A stretch of 64,000 nucleotides of DNA. It comes from Serilophus lunatus (Eukaryota; Chordata; Aves; Passeriformes; Eurylaimidae). Positions 10,728-24,474 of this stretch are shown here, one piece after another (position 1 is the stretch's first letter; the number at the start of each line of letters is the position of its first letter). The notes under the pieces are model-generated. The model worked only from the letters and a program-made list of their open reading frames with translations, searched no databases and was not told the DNA's origin. Made by a program: the position numbers and the translations under genes. The stretch is from the NCBI GenBank assembly GCA_013399895.1, contig VXBA01005699.1, positions 236,901 through 300,900 of the forward strand, written 5' to 3'.

Positions 10728-13700
10728 ATCAACTTTATCTTCACTTCTCTAACCAACAGCATACCAAGTATATTTTCTACCAAATCCCTATGGCAACATT
10801 GGCAAATTTATGTGCAAGTGCACCGTCCTGTCTCCTGCCAAGGTTAATTGGAGCTCAGAGGTAGGCAAGAGCCTGAACATTGTATCAGCGCTCTGCTCCC
10901 TGCCAGCACAGAAGCATGCCCTACTGTGAACAATTTTTGAAAGCTCTTAAGTATAGTTTTAAGTCAAAAGCATGAAGGAAAACTGTTTTTTCAAAGGCTG
11001 TGGGTGGCTTTGTCTTTCCTATTCCAGTCTTACCCGGAGCATTCAGAATCCAAGTTTTCATGATATACTCCACTAACATTCCTTAGAATCATTTGAGTAT
11101 CTAGGAGGCAGAAAAACCCAACATATCAAAAAAAAAAATTAACTAATTAAAATGAAAATCACTGGATGAAATGTTTGGGCTTTCATCATCTATCAACCCC
11201 GAAACTAAATCGCACCCATTGCAAAACTGTTACCAGTTTATCTTGAGTGATCTACATGCCTGAAAAAAATGTATGTTATTTCAACAGAATGTCTGGAAAA
11301 AGCTGAATGTGAGATGTTGTACAGGACAGACAGATGAATTGCGTTTTTACAGCGTTTATTCTGGAGGCTGGTAAGAAGAGACACATATTGCTCAGCCAAA
11401 ATGTGCACATTTTACTGGATGCCAATAAGTGCTGTGGACAGCTGGTGCATAAGAAGGATAATAAGGCTTGAAGAGATGCAGTGGAGGGTTTATGGAGCCT
11501 GCAGAGTCAGGTATACTTGGCAAGAAACACTGCTTAAGTGTGATTTAGAGATATTGTAGAGTAAATTTATAATTAGTTTATAAATTCAGTGTAATCATTC
11601 CAGAAGTACATTTTAATGGCTCTGATTTTTGAAAAAGTGATAGTAGAAAGTCCACACCCTGTCATATATTACTATTTTCTATGCTTATATTTTTTCTACA
11701 CTTATGAAGATGTTGTCTAATACGCAGTACACATAGCTGTACATTTTCAAGAGTGTCCTAACAATTTAGAAACCATGCACAGGTTGTCATCTTGATTAAA
11801 AAAAAAATCAAAACAGAAGAGACAGACATGGCCTGCCAGGTCAAATAATCCATTTTCTAAGGTCACATTTTGCGTATCCACTCAATGCCCCTTCAATGAC
11901 TGCTTCTAGAAGAAACAGAATAAATCAGCAGCAAATCCACTCCAGCAAGAGCCTGCAGATTGTCCTCTGGCTCTAGGAAGCAAAATGAGATGGGAGACCA
12001 CAAGTACTGGGTGGATTTGAGTAGAAGCTTAGTCCAAACCAAGATGGAGTGCAGTGCTTAGTTCCATCAGAGAAAGCCCCTGTGTGAAGTTACATCATGA
12101 GATGCTGACTGTGCAATTATGATTGTTTCACATATAAACTAATGTTTCCTTCCAGCTACAAGCTCTGTAAATTCAGAGTAAACAGCAAGAAAGTCTTGCC
12201 AAACAGTGGCCTCAGCAGCTCAGGAAAGTCTTAACAGACATCGTACTTGGTTGCAAATCAAACTCTACATCCTTAATATTTTATTTTAAAAAGTGTAAAA
12301 TAAAACACCAGGAAACATAGCAATTGGTTGTGTAAGTAACTACTGCATAGCTCTATTTGGCCTTCTTGATGACGAGACACAAACTGACTAATGCCAGAGA
12401 AAGACAGGGCAAAAAAACAGAGAAGCAAATGAAGCAAAGAAAAAAGCTGCTTTTGAAAGCTAGTGTACATAAACGGGACACTAACAAGCATCTGGAAGGC
12501 ATTAACACCAGGGAGAAGATAAAACTGTGCTTTTCATCCTCTAATAAAAATCTCACTTGATCAGAAAATATGACACTGAAAATAGGGAGCGGGAGGGAAA
12601 CATTTGAAGGCTGTGGCTGCCAGTGTTTCATTGGAAAATGGAAAACTTTTCAGGGGAGTCCAAAAGACTGCTTTGAATCTGATACTATTCAATAACCACC
12701 TGAATGACAGAGAATTCCTGTTCAGGTTGCTGTTAGGCAACACATGAACCTTGCAAGGTAAGATCAAAATGGACAATGACTTGAAAATAACAGAGTGGTC
12801 AGGATCACACATACTGAAGTGTCAGCAGAGTTAACTTACAATGAAAAATACAACCTCAACAGTATCCAGCTCTAGCAAGGCGTCTGCTTCAGCCCAGGTC
12901 ATTATACAACAACATGAATTATCAGATGTCCGTAAGGCATTAACTACCAAGAAGGCTTTTAAGAATCAGAGTTGTCTGGGCTGAAGACAACATTGCAAGG
13001 AAGCTTTTAATATTTTTAAATATAGAAGTCTGAAATGGAAGAAAATCAAAACAATGCCTGCTCTAACAATATAAATGCAGAGCTTTCAAACACTGCAGGC
13101 AAGTGTCCCAAATGACTAACATGAGAGATCAGAGTTTCATTTCATATGTCTTATTGATTAGAGCAGCTACTTTCTCTGTGAATAAACAGTAGCAGCACCA
13201 CATGCCTCCATGCCTCTAGATTTCCAGTCACCATGATCACTCTGATGGTTTTATCATAGGGACTCTTTCTGTTCTCAGGAGAGTTTCCCAAAATTTTTCT
13301 AGAGAATATAAAAAAATCCTACAAATTTTAAGTATCTACACAATCCAGGTTGAATTTGAACTGCTTGCCCCCAAAGGCAAAGCACTCCAACAACTTACCA
13401 GAGCTACGCACGTGGATAGTTTCAGATGCAACTTGCTAAGTGGCAAGGAGAATGAAGCTCTGGAATAGATCCCCTCAATTTAACAATGGTGTAGACATCT
13501 CTTTTGAAGCACAATGAGATATCTGATAGTCCTGAATGTATATATTCATCTATCGTCAAAAAGAAATAACATTTTCACCCCTGCCGATGAAATAATCCAA
13601 AACACCACATAAACCTCAAATTTGGTTTATTTCTCCAGGTGAGCTGACAAATCTGCATTTGTTTCACCAAGCCTATTCAGATAAACAGGAAAAAGGTCAA

Positions 13701-14639
13701 ACCCACCCTTTAACAATGAGGATGGAGCTCCTCTTTTAAAAAATCTTATTTGTTACATGATCCCATCTACTGCCAAGTTCAGTAGGAGTTCATACTTTAC
13801 TGACAAATTTGTAAATTCTATAAGCTGTAAAAGCTAACCATGCATTCATAAAGAAAGAAGGCACTCATCTCCTCCTTTAATGTGTAAAGGACACTTGGCT
13901 AGGTTTCCTCTGTGGATGGACTCAGCATAACATTTCAGACAGTAAATCAAGATATTATAGTACCTGGGACTTTATCCAGAAGCTTCATTTCTCTTTTTGA
14001 AATACACATTATAAAAATTTTGGTCTCACTTCAGCAAGTTTTCATATAAATAAATGAAGCAAAAAATAACTTTAATTACAGAAAGAAGAAAATTGCTGCA
14101 CTTGATGAAAGGTTGTTTATTCAGCACTGACAAATGCAGCCTAATGAACGTGAGAGCGCCAGATTTTATTCTTACTGAAGCTGTAGTCTTGTTTTTTGTT
14201 TCCAGAGAGATTGTGGAAACATTTATTCTCCCTTTGACCCTGTCTGACTGACTGAACTAGTCACAGCGAGTTGTGCAATTCTTGACATGAAAAGCATGTG
14301 AACCATGCAAGAAAGAAAAATGTATTTTAAAATCTGTATTAAGAGACAAGAATCATAATTATTAATCACTATGTCAAGATAATTATTGTATGCAAGGACA
14401 AATGAAGAGATTTTTGGTGGCATACTTAGAGTTCTCATTCTGCATGAAAAGACTGGAGGCAAATAATGATTAGTATAGCTTAGCACAGTTTAAAAGACAC
14501 TGAATTACCTAATGTGTCACATGAAAATGAACCTTTATTGACAGAAACTTCATTTAACGCATAGCAGTGGTAAAGAAGGTTAATAGAAAACAGGCTTATC
14601 ATAAGCAAAGGATATTAACCGTAGTGTCGCGTGATTCTA

Positions 14640-14960
14640 CAAAACCTCAATGAAACCATGTTTGAACAATGGCATTCTATTTTGGTCAGCTTATTTGAAG
14701 ACAGAATTAGGTTGATCAGGGTACAGCACAAAAAACAAAGATGATGGGGGAAACAGGGCCTAAATATCAGGAGAGAAAAAAAGGATAATTTATTTAGTCT
14801 TGAGAAGAGATTATCAAGAAGAGATATGATTGAAGTATTTATAATAGCCATGGGTTTTAAGAATTAAGCTCAGTGACTAATTTTTAGATTGCTGGGCAGA
14901 TCAGAAACTAAAGGCAACAAGGGTAAAAAGCAATAGATGCAGAACAAATTTAATGAAACA
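14640..14960 (+). mobile_element. Possible ancient CR1/L3-like LINE remnant
   Basis: Weak similarity to the 3' part of the ORF2 region of old CR1/L3 families: TTTAGTCTTGAGAAGAGATT, then AGATATGATTGAAGTATTTA, and further on ACTAAAGGCAACAAGGGTAA. The order and orientation fit, but divergence is high and the ends cannot be placed. Profile comparison is needed to decide. Confidence 0.4.
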
Positions 14961-17400
14961 CTTCTCAGGAAAAAGAGAAAATAGGTAAAACGATGTTTCA
15001 TGACTATATTTAAACAAAAGATAGTCAAGCATACAGAGATATACTGAGGAAAAGCTTCTAGGGAGCAACATTTGTAATAGCTGAGACATGTTTCCATTCA
15101 CAGACTCAGACACACACACAACCATCTGTGGCAATTTTAAAAACCATTCTTAAAGCCAGAAAGGGTAAGAGTTTACCTGATTTGAAACAGGGAGCAACAA
15201 AACCATATACTACTTCTCCTTTATAGTACAGATGCAAATGACTACCTATACTATTTCTTTATAGTACTATTCCTTCAAATATTTACAGACAAATCACATA
15301 AATGTTACAGTAATTCAACAAGATTGGTAAATGTATTCCTTACCTAAAAAGAAAGGTTTAAATTAAACGACTCACCTAGAGTTGCAGAGCTAAAAATTGT
15401 CAGCCAGGATCAGAAGTTGGGCGTTCTTGGCTTCCATCAGCCACACCCTGTTCTCCACAGACACAATTCAATGAATTATTTACTTTTTCTTTTCAAAGAG
15501 GAGGTAGCTTTATTGCTTTATTCTTAAGGTACACTTAATTATCCTTGAGCAACTCAGTACTGTCCTCCCCAGCACTTTGATATTTTAACAAGCCATCTCC
15601 AGTGTGCACACATTAAAGATGGAGACTGATTTAATGTGCTTATGTCTAAGCCTAGAAAAATAATTAAACACAAATAGAAAAGAAAAATAAAAAAGGACCA
15701 AATCACACTGGAATCTAGACTAAGAGGAACATAGCAAATATCTAGAAAATATTGAATAAAACCCTGAAACAAACCATAGACACACACTTAGTCCTTGCTC
15801 TTCTTACATTTTTTTTCAGCTTATTTTGTTTCTATAAAGACACCATAAAAAAAAGACCTCCATATCCTAAAGGCATGACTCTTGATCTTAATATCACTGT
15901 GTACAGCAGTCACTCTTGCCTCATGCTCACCTGTGAAACTCTACATATTTTTCTTTGAACATTTTAGATACACAAACAATAAATGGTGCAATTTGCTGTC
16001 ATCGGGTTTTTCTCAGTAGCTTCAAGAGCTGTAAAATTGGAACATAATGATTACCTGTGACTCATAAAGTGACAGATGACCTGGGAGACCTCTACCTAGG
16101 AAAAATAGATTCTAAAATGGGATTTTCACACTCTGGGGTGTAACTACCCTGCCTTGGGAGTGTCACAGTAGTTTTGAAGGGATTAAAACAAAGAGCATCC
16201 TCCATAACTAAGCCAGCTAAAAGTTTAATTAAATACAATTGCATGCTATGCTTCTCTTCCCCAAACAGCCTAATGCATATTCATCACTGTAATTACAGCA
16301 GTAAAAACCTCCACGACTAATTATGCCACGCTTCTCATCTTCTATATGCCTGGAATTTTTTACATAATTACTACTGAAATTAATTGCAAGTTAGTTAATT
16401 TTGCACTTTGTCCTTTCAAGCTTAATTGAAAATTAAAATTTTTCAAATCAAGTAATTCTTGAAAGCATGGTGCTTTTACCTCAGATGGTGCCATAACCAA
16501 AATGTTCTTTTAATGGCATTTAGTAATATAGCATAGATGAGTACTGTAAATTTTACCATTCAAAATAAGAGAGCGTTGTCCTAATACATATTTACTATAT
16601 GCTTGTTATTTGTACATTCTTCAAAGAATAGTTAACCTGCCCACTGAGACATAGGTTACTCTAGATCAAACTGAAACCTGGAATTTTCTTCGACTGTGAT
16701 TCAACCATTCTGCTCGTTATTTCCAGGGTAGCTATCTTCAAATGTAGGGAAAGAGGAAGAAACAAATAGGAAAGCCAAAGTTTGACTTAGTCTAGAAAAA
16801 TAATTGCCTGAAAATTTTTGATTTAGCCCAGGAGCACACTGTCTCCTCGTTTTCTAGGGTAGTCCCTGTAGTCAATTGTACACATGGTGGTTTATTGATT
16901 TGGGAGGGCCTTTAATGAAAAACACTTTACAATGCAAAATCTGGCTGTCTACAAAAAAGTGTCTAAATCCCATGCTGTGACAGAACCCCTGCATGGCTGT
17001 CCCAGCAATTTCCAGAACACAAATGGTATTCAAACAGGACCTGTAACACATCTCAGCAAACCAGAGGACATTTCAGAGGCAGAAACCAGACAGCCCCAAG
17101 TAAATCAATCCACTATCCATTTAAACTTACATTCGTACTACCCTATAATAGTGGCAATATTAGCCTTTTGACCCAGTAAAATAATTCATTACTGTTTTAA
17201 ATGAAACAAAGTTTGTATTTCAAACAATTTTTTGATCTTCATTCCAAAGTATCGATCTTTTTGGGTTTAATAAAATGTTACTGTTTTCATCATCAAGAAA
17301 TCTTACAGCTAGTATATTTTCAGAATGAAAAGTTTGGTAACAGAGCAGTTGTTCCTTACTCCTCCACGATGTCTATAAGCCACTTACTTAACTCAATAGG

Positions 17401-17530
17401 ATCACAGAATTAACTGGGTTGGAAAAGAACTTTGAGATCATCGAGTCCAACCTAAGACCTAACACCATCTCATCAACTAAACCATGGCACAAAGTGCCTC
17501 ATCCAGTCTCAAGGATGCAAAAAACCCCTC
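17401..17530 (-). mobile_element. CR1 LINE, 3' end fragment (sense to LDLRAD3)
   Basis: It begins ATCACAGAATTAACTGGGTT and continues GATCATCGAGTCCAACCT, CATGGCACAAAGTGCCTCAT, the reverse complement of the CR1 3' end. It is the only recognised mobile element here lying in the same orientation as LDLRAD3. The right boundary fades after about 17530. Confidence 0.85.
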
Positions 17531-20500
17531 TTTCAGCAAGTGTTAAAAAGACCTGTGTCTAGTGATCCCTTGCCAGTAAAGCAAAAGAATACAGTATTTG
17601 CTCTGTCTCAGTAGATTAAGAGCTGTTGAACCTGGAAGCCATGTGTGTACAATTAACTAGGAGGTTCTGAACAAACTAGACTGGTACGCTGTCAGAAAGC
17701 AATGACTTCTGTTTTACAGATGATTTGCAATTATATGGGGACAAATCCCTACTTGTTTACCACGTTCAATTTAAAAGCGAAGCAAAACATAAATTCAGTT
17801 GATTACTTTCATAGACCGACTACACTGAATACTTTTAACTGCACAAAATTGTAAAGCTCTTTGTAAACGAGTCTAAGGGTTTTTTTAACCCAATGAAGTT
17901 TTTCCTTCATTCTGCTAATGGCTAGCAATAATGTCACACAGATGTATACAAAAATACAATGAATGGTTTGGTGTGAAATTCATGAAGTTTCTTGTACTCT
18001 GCATCTTTATCTGACGGAACCCTCCTATGCCCTAATTCAAAACTTGGAAAACACATGGTACAAAAATTTCATACTAGTGCAGATATCCTGTAGATCTCCT
18101 AAGGATTTCTCTATGCATATCTACATGCTACACTAAGAAACATTTTTAAAACCTAAAAAAAAAGAGAAAAATCAGATTCTGTCTATCTTGCGCATGTTGC
18201 CAGTCATTTATCTCAGCTACTTCGCCACAATACTTCTGCTTTAATTAAACATCAAATCAGTCAAGTAGGCGTGCAGATTTAATTACTGCTGTGGTTTAAA
18301 ATGAGCTTGTTTCCCCCTGAAACCAGTAAAGGTTAGCAGAATGACCTCAGTGTAATGGAAAATCCTCAGTCTGGTAAGATGCTGGATATGAATTGTCCCT
18401 TATGGAACAGTTTAAATACCATTCTCAGTAATGCAATGCTCACAAAGAAGTTCTGGTTTAACAAGTTTAATCCAAACATACCTGAGGTCTTTGGCAACTG
18501 AATATTTGATGGAAATAAATCAACCTGTTTTGGGAAAATAGCCTATTCAGCCTTACCTTTGTCAGCTCAGTGAATGGACCTGATGCAGAAATCCCTAAAC
18601 ATCTTTATGTCTGATTGATACTTTTCTCCTCTGACTCATCACTGCCACTCACCACTTCACTCAGCTATCCTAGTACAGGAGTCAGTGGTCTGATCACTTC
18701 ATGTGAAACAGTCAGGGCTCTCATAGGACGTGATGGGTGGTATAGGAAAGGGGAAAGGAAAGAGGAAACTCGAGAAATAACTGGGACAGAATCAAGCATG
18801 GAGGTGGCCAAAGGACAGAAGAGTCTTTGAGGCCACACATCATCAGTTCAAAGTGGTTCCCATCAGACAAGACAGTGAGGACTGTCAGTTTGAGCAGTCT
18901 CTGCAGACCTTCCTGTTCATACCAGGGGTTTGGGACAGACCAAGCACACACTCACCATGACAATGGTAAGAAGTTCTTATCACATCTGAGTTATGTCCTA
19001 AAGGCTCTCCTAGGCTAGCAGTTGGCAATCTGAAACCCACCTCACCGATTTCCAGATCTCTGTGAAGAAAAACCTGTGAACGTCTTCATGCTTTTCCTTA
19101 CTAAGATTTTGGACCAAGAATCTCAAAAAGGCCACATGTCAGATGCAGACAGTGATTCTGGTTCTGGGCAAAACCTGAGCAATGAAAGCAATTGCTTGCT
19201 TAGTGACATCTCAGTAGCTGAAAACAGGACAAAGCTGTTTAGTAGGAAGCAACTACAGATATTTGTATTTATTAAAAAAAATCAAGTATTCCATGAAAAA
19301 CAACTGGCAGCTGAGAAGATACTTAGTAATACAGTCCTCCTGCATCTAAAATTTGCAGATGTTCCCGAGTATCTTTGAAACCCTACTCTAATACTCTGTC
19401 TAGACAAAAACCCATAGAGTGTAGAACATATGACACTTTCTACATCCTCTGTGGGGATTAAGCAATAAATCAGGTTTTCAGATTCAGAAAAATTACATTC
19501 CTGTGAAAGTGACTTGCCAAATTTCAGTAAAGGAAAGGTTTTCTGCCTTTTGGAACAAACCCACGATGCTTTAAGGATAAGTACCGAGAGACTACATTGA
19601 GGAAAACATTTAAACCAGTTTTGAAGTAACAGAACCTGTAGAGCTCAAGGAGAAAACAATGACATATTCTGTGCGCCACACTCCCTTTTTCAGTGCTGCA
19701 TCTTACACAAAGACTCCAAACTTGACACTCATTGTACAGAACAAATATTATGCATGGTCTTCATTGCATGCTAATTCCATAAGAGAACTGCAGCATTATG
19801 ACATCTAACATAAAATCAGTATTCTTCTATCCTCCTCCTTCACTAGCATCTGATAGCAAAGGAAATTTGGGTTATGTGATCTTACCTGGTCAAAGGAGTT
19901 CAAATCCATATTCTTTCCTCACCCTAGAGTTACTAAACTTTTCTAGCCTGTAGGTTGTGGCCTAACAATTACAGAATTCACCTGGGGAACAGATGTCAAT
20001 TGTGATCTCTTGTCCAAGGACTGTTTATACCTTTCTATATAGTGTGCAGAATATAAGTACATGAACCATACTTAAGAAGGAGAATGGAACAGAGAGATGT
20101 CTTCTCCCATCCCATTCTTGTAGCATCCTTCCTCTCTCTCCCCCTTACCAGCCCAAGGATTCTCGAATTCTCTCCTGCAAAGCAATAAAACCTAAGGAAA
20201 AGAGTGTTTCCACCCATTCAGCCTGAAGCGGTACAGTTAAAGGCTCTCTCAAGGTGTTTTGCTCTTAATGATCCTAGGATGAGGGCAACAAGGTGTTCCA
20301 TGCCCTCAGACAAGGATTTAACCAACTATGGTAGCAGATGAAAAGGAAAATCAGCTTATCCTAGGCCTTTCTGAGCTAAGTGGATGTAAATCCTACAGTT
20401 TTTGGTGGAACCTAATACTGTTTGTGCATGCGAGTCCTCCACCTTGGGAATCCGTGGTAAATTAACTCCTGCTGAGAGCATCCCATTCAGATACAGGTGT

Positions 20501-23500
20501 GAAACCGAAGCCAAACTGACTTGCCCTGCCTAAATGAAAGTAGAGACAGAACACTTCAGCTGCATAAACCTAGGCCTATTTTTTTGACTGACTACTTGCT
20601 ACACCTCAGTGGCACAGATCTTCCAAAACACTCATTGTGTTGCCTATGCCATTACCATCAGCATAGTTCCAAATTACAAAGGACAGATTAGAAACAAACT
20701 TTCTTTCTAATTCTATCTTTGGCATAGTTTCTTTGCTGAAACTCTGAGCCTAATTATTCATTTGCTTACTATGTGCTTGCTGTTTCACAGCTAACTGGAT
20801 ATACAGCATTTCACAGCCTTATACTGCACTGCATTTTTAATAATGGGCTGAGTGAAAAAAATGTACTGCATTACATCACACAAGGGCAATACTTTCTTAA
20901 ATAAGGTAAATTTAATCTGAAGTGCCACAGACCAATCTCATCTGTTCTATTTACTTGTACTTGGTGAATGCATGCCACAAAGCATAGGCATTTGCCATGG
21001 CGATGTTCTCAGTTTGAGGGCTTCTGGTGTGTGATAAACATTTTAAATACTTTATGCAAATTCCTTCTTTTCCAGCACAGGAAAGCTCCTATTCAGTCAT
21101 CCAATTCTGTGCATTTTTAACAGTTCACGGGGTCACTTCAATAATCCCCCAAGCCAGACTGAATTTTATAGAAACAGCCTGAGGTTCTGACTTTCCCTGT
21201 AACTAAGGACACTCTTCTAAAACACACAGTACATGTTCTTTACTATTTTTTTTGATAACTTATAGTAAACCAGGTATTCTGGAATTCTCCTTTCACCCCT
21301 TCACTCTGAGAAATTCCTGACCTTAAAATGCCATAAAAAAATGCAACCAAATGCTTTCAGCTGTCTAGAATACTCTGACCTAGACTGAAAAGCAGGAAAC
21401 AGAAGAGCAGGACCTACACTTTAAAAGCCACAATGTGTCCATGGATAAGTCTGCTGTTCATTACGGAAAGCTTTTTGGTAGCAAGAAAACATGCCAGTTA
21501 CCCTGTTCTCCAGTGATATATGTACCTGTATATAAAAAAACATGTATCTGTTAAGACTGTATTAATGTTCACTTTTGATTGCTCTGGTCAAATATTTAGC
21601 CTGCTTTGTTAGCAAAAAATATTAACTTTTCCCCCCCTTCTAATTAATGCCTTCCCCGCAAAAAAAAATTACATTTTTCTGTAGGACATACAGTATCCTG
21701 TGAGTGCAGGTTTGTTGTTCTGCCTTGTGGTTATACTGTGCACCTTAAAATCATACACCATTTAAGCTAAAATAATACTAAATTTATGATCATGTCAGTT
21801 TTTAAAAGCTAATTATATGTGCTACTTAAAGCAAACTGCAAGCCCAGTGGGAGGCATTGTGATTAATACAGTTTGCTTAAAGAAAAACAAATGCAATTCC
21901 CCCTCATCTGTCAGCCAGCTGTACTGCAACCTGAATGCAAGGAACACGGAACAATAAAGCAAGCCTGTGAGAAAATCAGACAGAATTGGGGCTTGACAAA
22001 GAACAATAAGAATATTAGGTAGGAAGCACCAATATTAGGTGGGAAGATTTAGTAACAACTATTAAATAAATATAAATTTTCACCATCTGCTCTGGTTTCA
22101 GGGTTACATTCCCTAGCAGAGATTAGCAATGCTCTCTCCCAAGGAGAGCTCTTCGACTGTAGTGTAAATTATGAGAGCTTGCAAATTCAAGCATGGAGAA
22201 AAAGCACAGTAGAAAACGTGGGAAAGAACAGAGTTTTCACAGCAGTATAGGCCATAAGAATTTCTCCCCAGTCCCTTAACAACACATCCACACCAATCAG
22301 TGGCCTCCCATTAACCACTAATCTGATATTGATTTTAATCTCATTTACACCAGATTAATTACTACAATACCAGATGACTTACGACCCATTTAAAATGGAA
22401 TATATTATATTGATATCAGGTCTTTAACATTGTCACAATCTTAATATTGATTCCCCCAGAACAACTGTCTTGGAGAATTCATCTCAGTAACATCTACATA
22501 GCCACTCTTTTTAAAAAAAAATTTTAAACAACAACAAAATCTCAAGACTGGCTGTCAAGTACTTATAACAAATACTGTCACATCAGTCAGTACTTGGTAA
22601 CAGTTTCATGCTCCAATATTAGCATGCAACTTCCAAGCACTTGCTGAAGCTTGAAATGACAGAGACATTTCATTTTTTGCACTGACGCAAATGTAAATTT
22701 ATTAACATGCCCTGATGCTGAAATAAGAGAGTCTCCATCTGAATGACAAAACAATCTTGTGGACTATGGGTTAGCTAATAGTTTTCATGTAGGATAGATG
22801 GATAAGAACAGCCATCCTTTGGTAGAAATCTATCTAGATAACGGTAGGGACGCAGCCCCTTCCCCTTGTGCTGAGACCAAACAATCCAAGAGCTGTCAAC
22901 TGAATATTTAAGTTGAGGTATATAGGTATGGCTGAATTTAATTTAACATGTCAGTAGGAATGTATTATTGGGCATGTCTTTACACACAAGCCTGCACAGC
23001 TTCATCCCTGGGCTTCATTTAAGTATTGAAACAGGTGTTCATGATAATTTTGAAAAATAAGGAAAAGATTCAACCAGATCTTCTCTACATATAAAATTAA
23101 CCTGGCTCATGAGAGGAGTGATTGCAAGAGGGGTAACATCAAGAACTTTCCTCTTAACCCATTTTCCCTCAAAACACATGGACCGTTAGTGTGTGCATTT
23201 TTATTAAATAGGTTAAAAGGAAATGGGTGGGTAATGACATGTACTGCAGATATACTTAGAAAGAAAAATGACTCAAGATCTGACATTCATGAAGTTTTAA
23301 ATAAATTCATTTTTTCTTGCACTGTTTCTTCTCCTTCCCTCCCCTCCACATCTCTATAGACAAATCTAATTTATGAAACAAGTCTAATTTATGCAAGTCC
23401 CAAAATTTCTCCAGGTACAACACTTGTAATAATACAAATACAATAACATTTTTCAAGAAAAAGGGCATTTCTATGACCACACAACCCAGAGGAGCTTAGG

Positions 23501-24446
23501 ATGGCATCTACTAGCACTCACCACTAACAGATCTTCTCCTCACACTTGATTATCGCATTGCTCTAATTTTTGTTTGTCTTGGTATTACAGAGCTGTGTAT
23601 GCGGTATATACACCATACTAGTTTGAAAGTGTGACCACCATGAAGAAATGAAATAATAGGTAACTGCTTTATTGTTCATTGACTACTATAAATTTTAATG
23701 AGTGTTTCAGCATCTATTCTTCTAACTTGACCTTTTCTACTTAGAAAGTCACATCCTTTAAGAGTTGATTCCCTTTAAGAGAATCATGTTTTCATCTCAC
23801 ACAACATTCTGACCCAACTTCCTGGGTTTTAGCTTGACTGGTCTCTTCATTGAACTGATGAACTAAAATACTAGACACTGTATTTACACATTTAGTCATG
23901 AAAGAATTATGGATAACTTTTAAATTAGTGTAACCTGAAGACTGTTTCACTTAGCTATCCATCAAAAGTGGAGAAGCAGCTGAATGAGCAGCACTGAATA
24001 AAGAATTCACATCAATGAAATGCATATCCCAAGTAATATTTTACATGATATGGGGTTTATATTAATTCTTTTCAGTATGCACAGAAACATATTAAGTTTA
24101 GAAGTGTCTTCAGAATGGTAAATGGGTTTAAATTTTTATGGTTCGGAAGTATCTTTTCAGACTCAAAAAACTTTTAGAGATGCCAAAACAAAACTGTCTT
24201 CTTGCATACAGATTATAAACAATTAACAAACAAGTGCTGTTCTTTGTTAAATTGAGGGGGAACAGGAGCATCTTTATACATATACCAGATTTGGATAGCC
24301 AAAAAAATCAAGAAGCAATGAGTCTCCTAACTCTAGTACCTCCACAACATCTGCATCATTCCCCAGACTCCAGGGGCTTATATGTTCTAACTTCAGGGGA
24401 ACAGAGCTGGTATGTACACACACTGAGTGAACATGATCATTATGAA

Positions 24447-24474
24447 AACAAAGACATTAATAACAAAGACATTA
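24447..24474. repeat. 13 bp direct repeat, period 15
   Basis: AACAAAGACATTA occurs at 24447-24459 and again at 24462-24474, separated by two bases. Confidence 0.85.
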
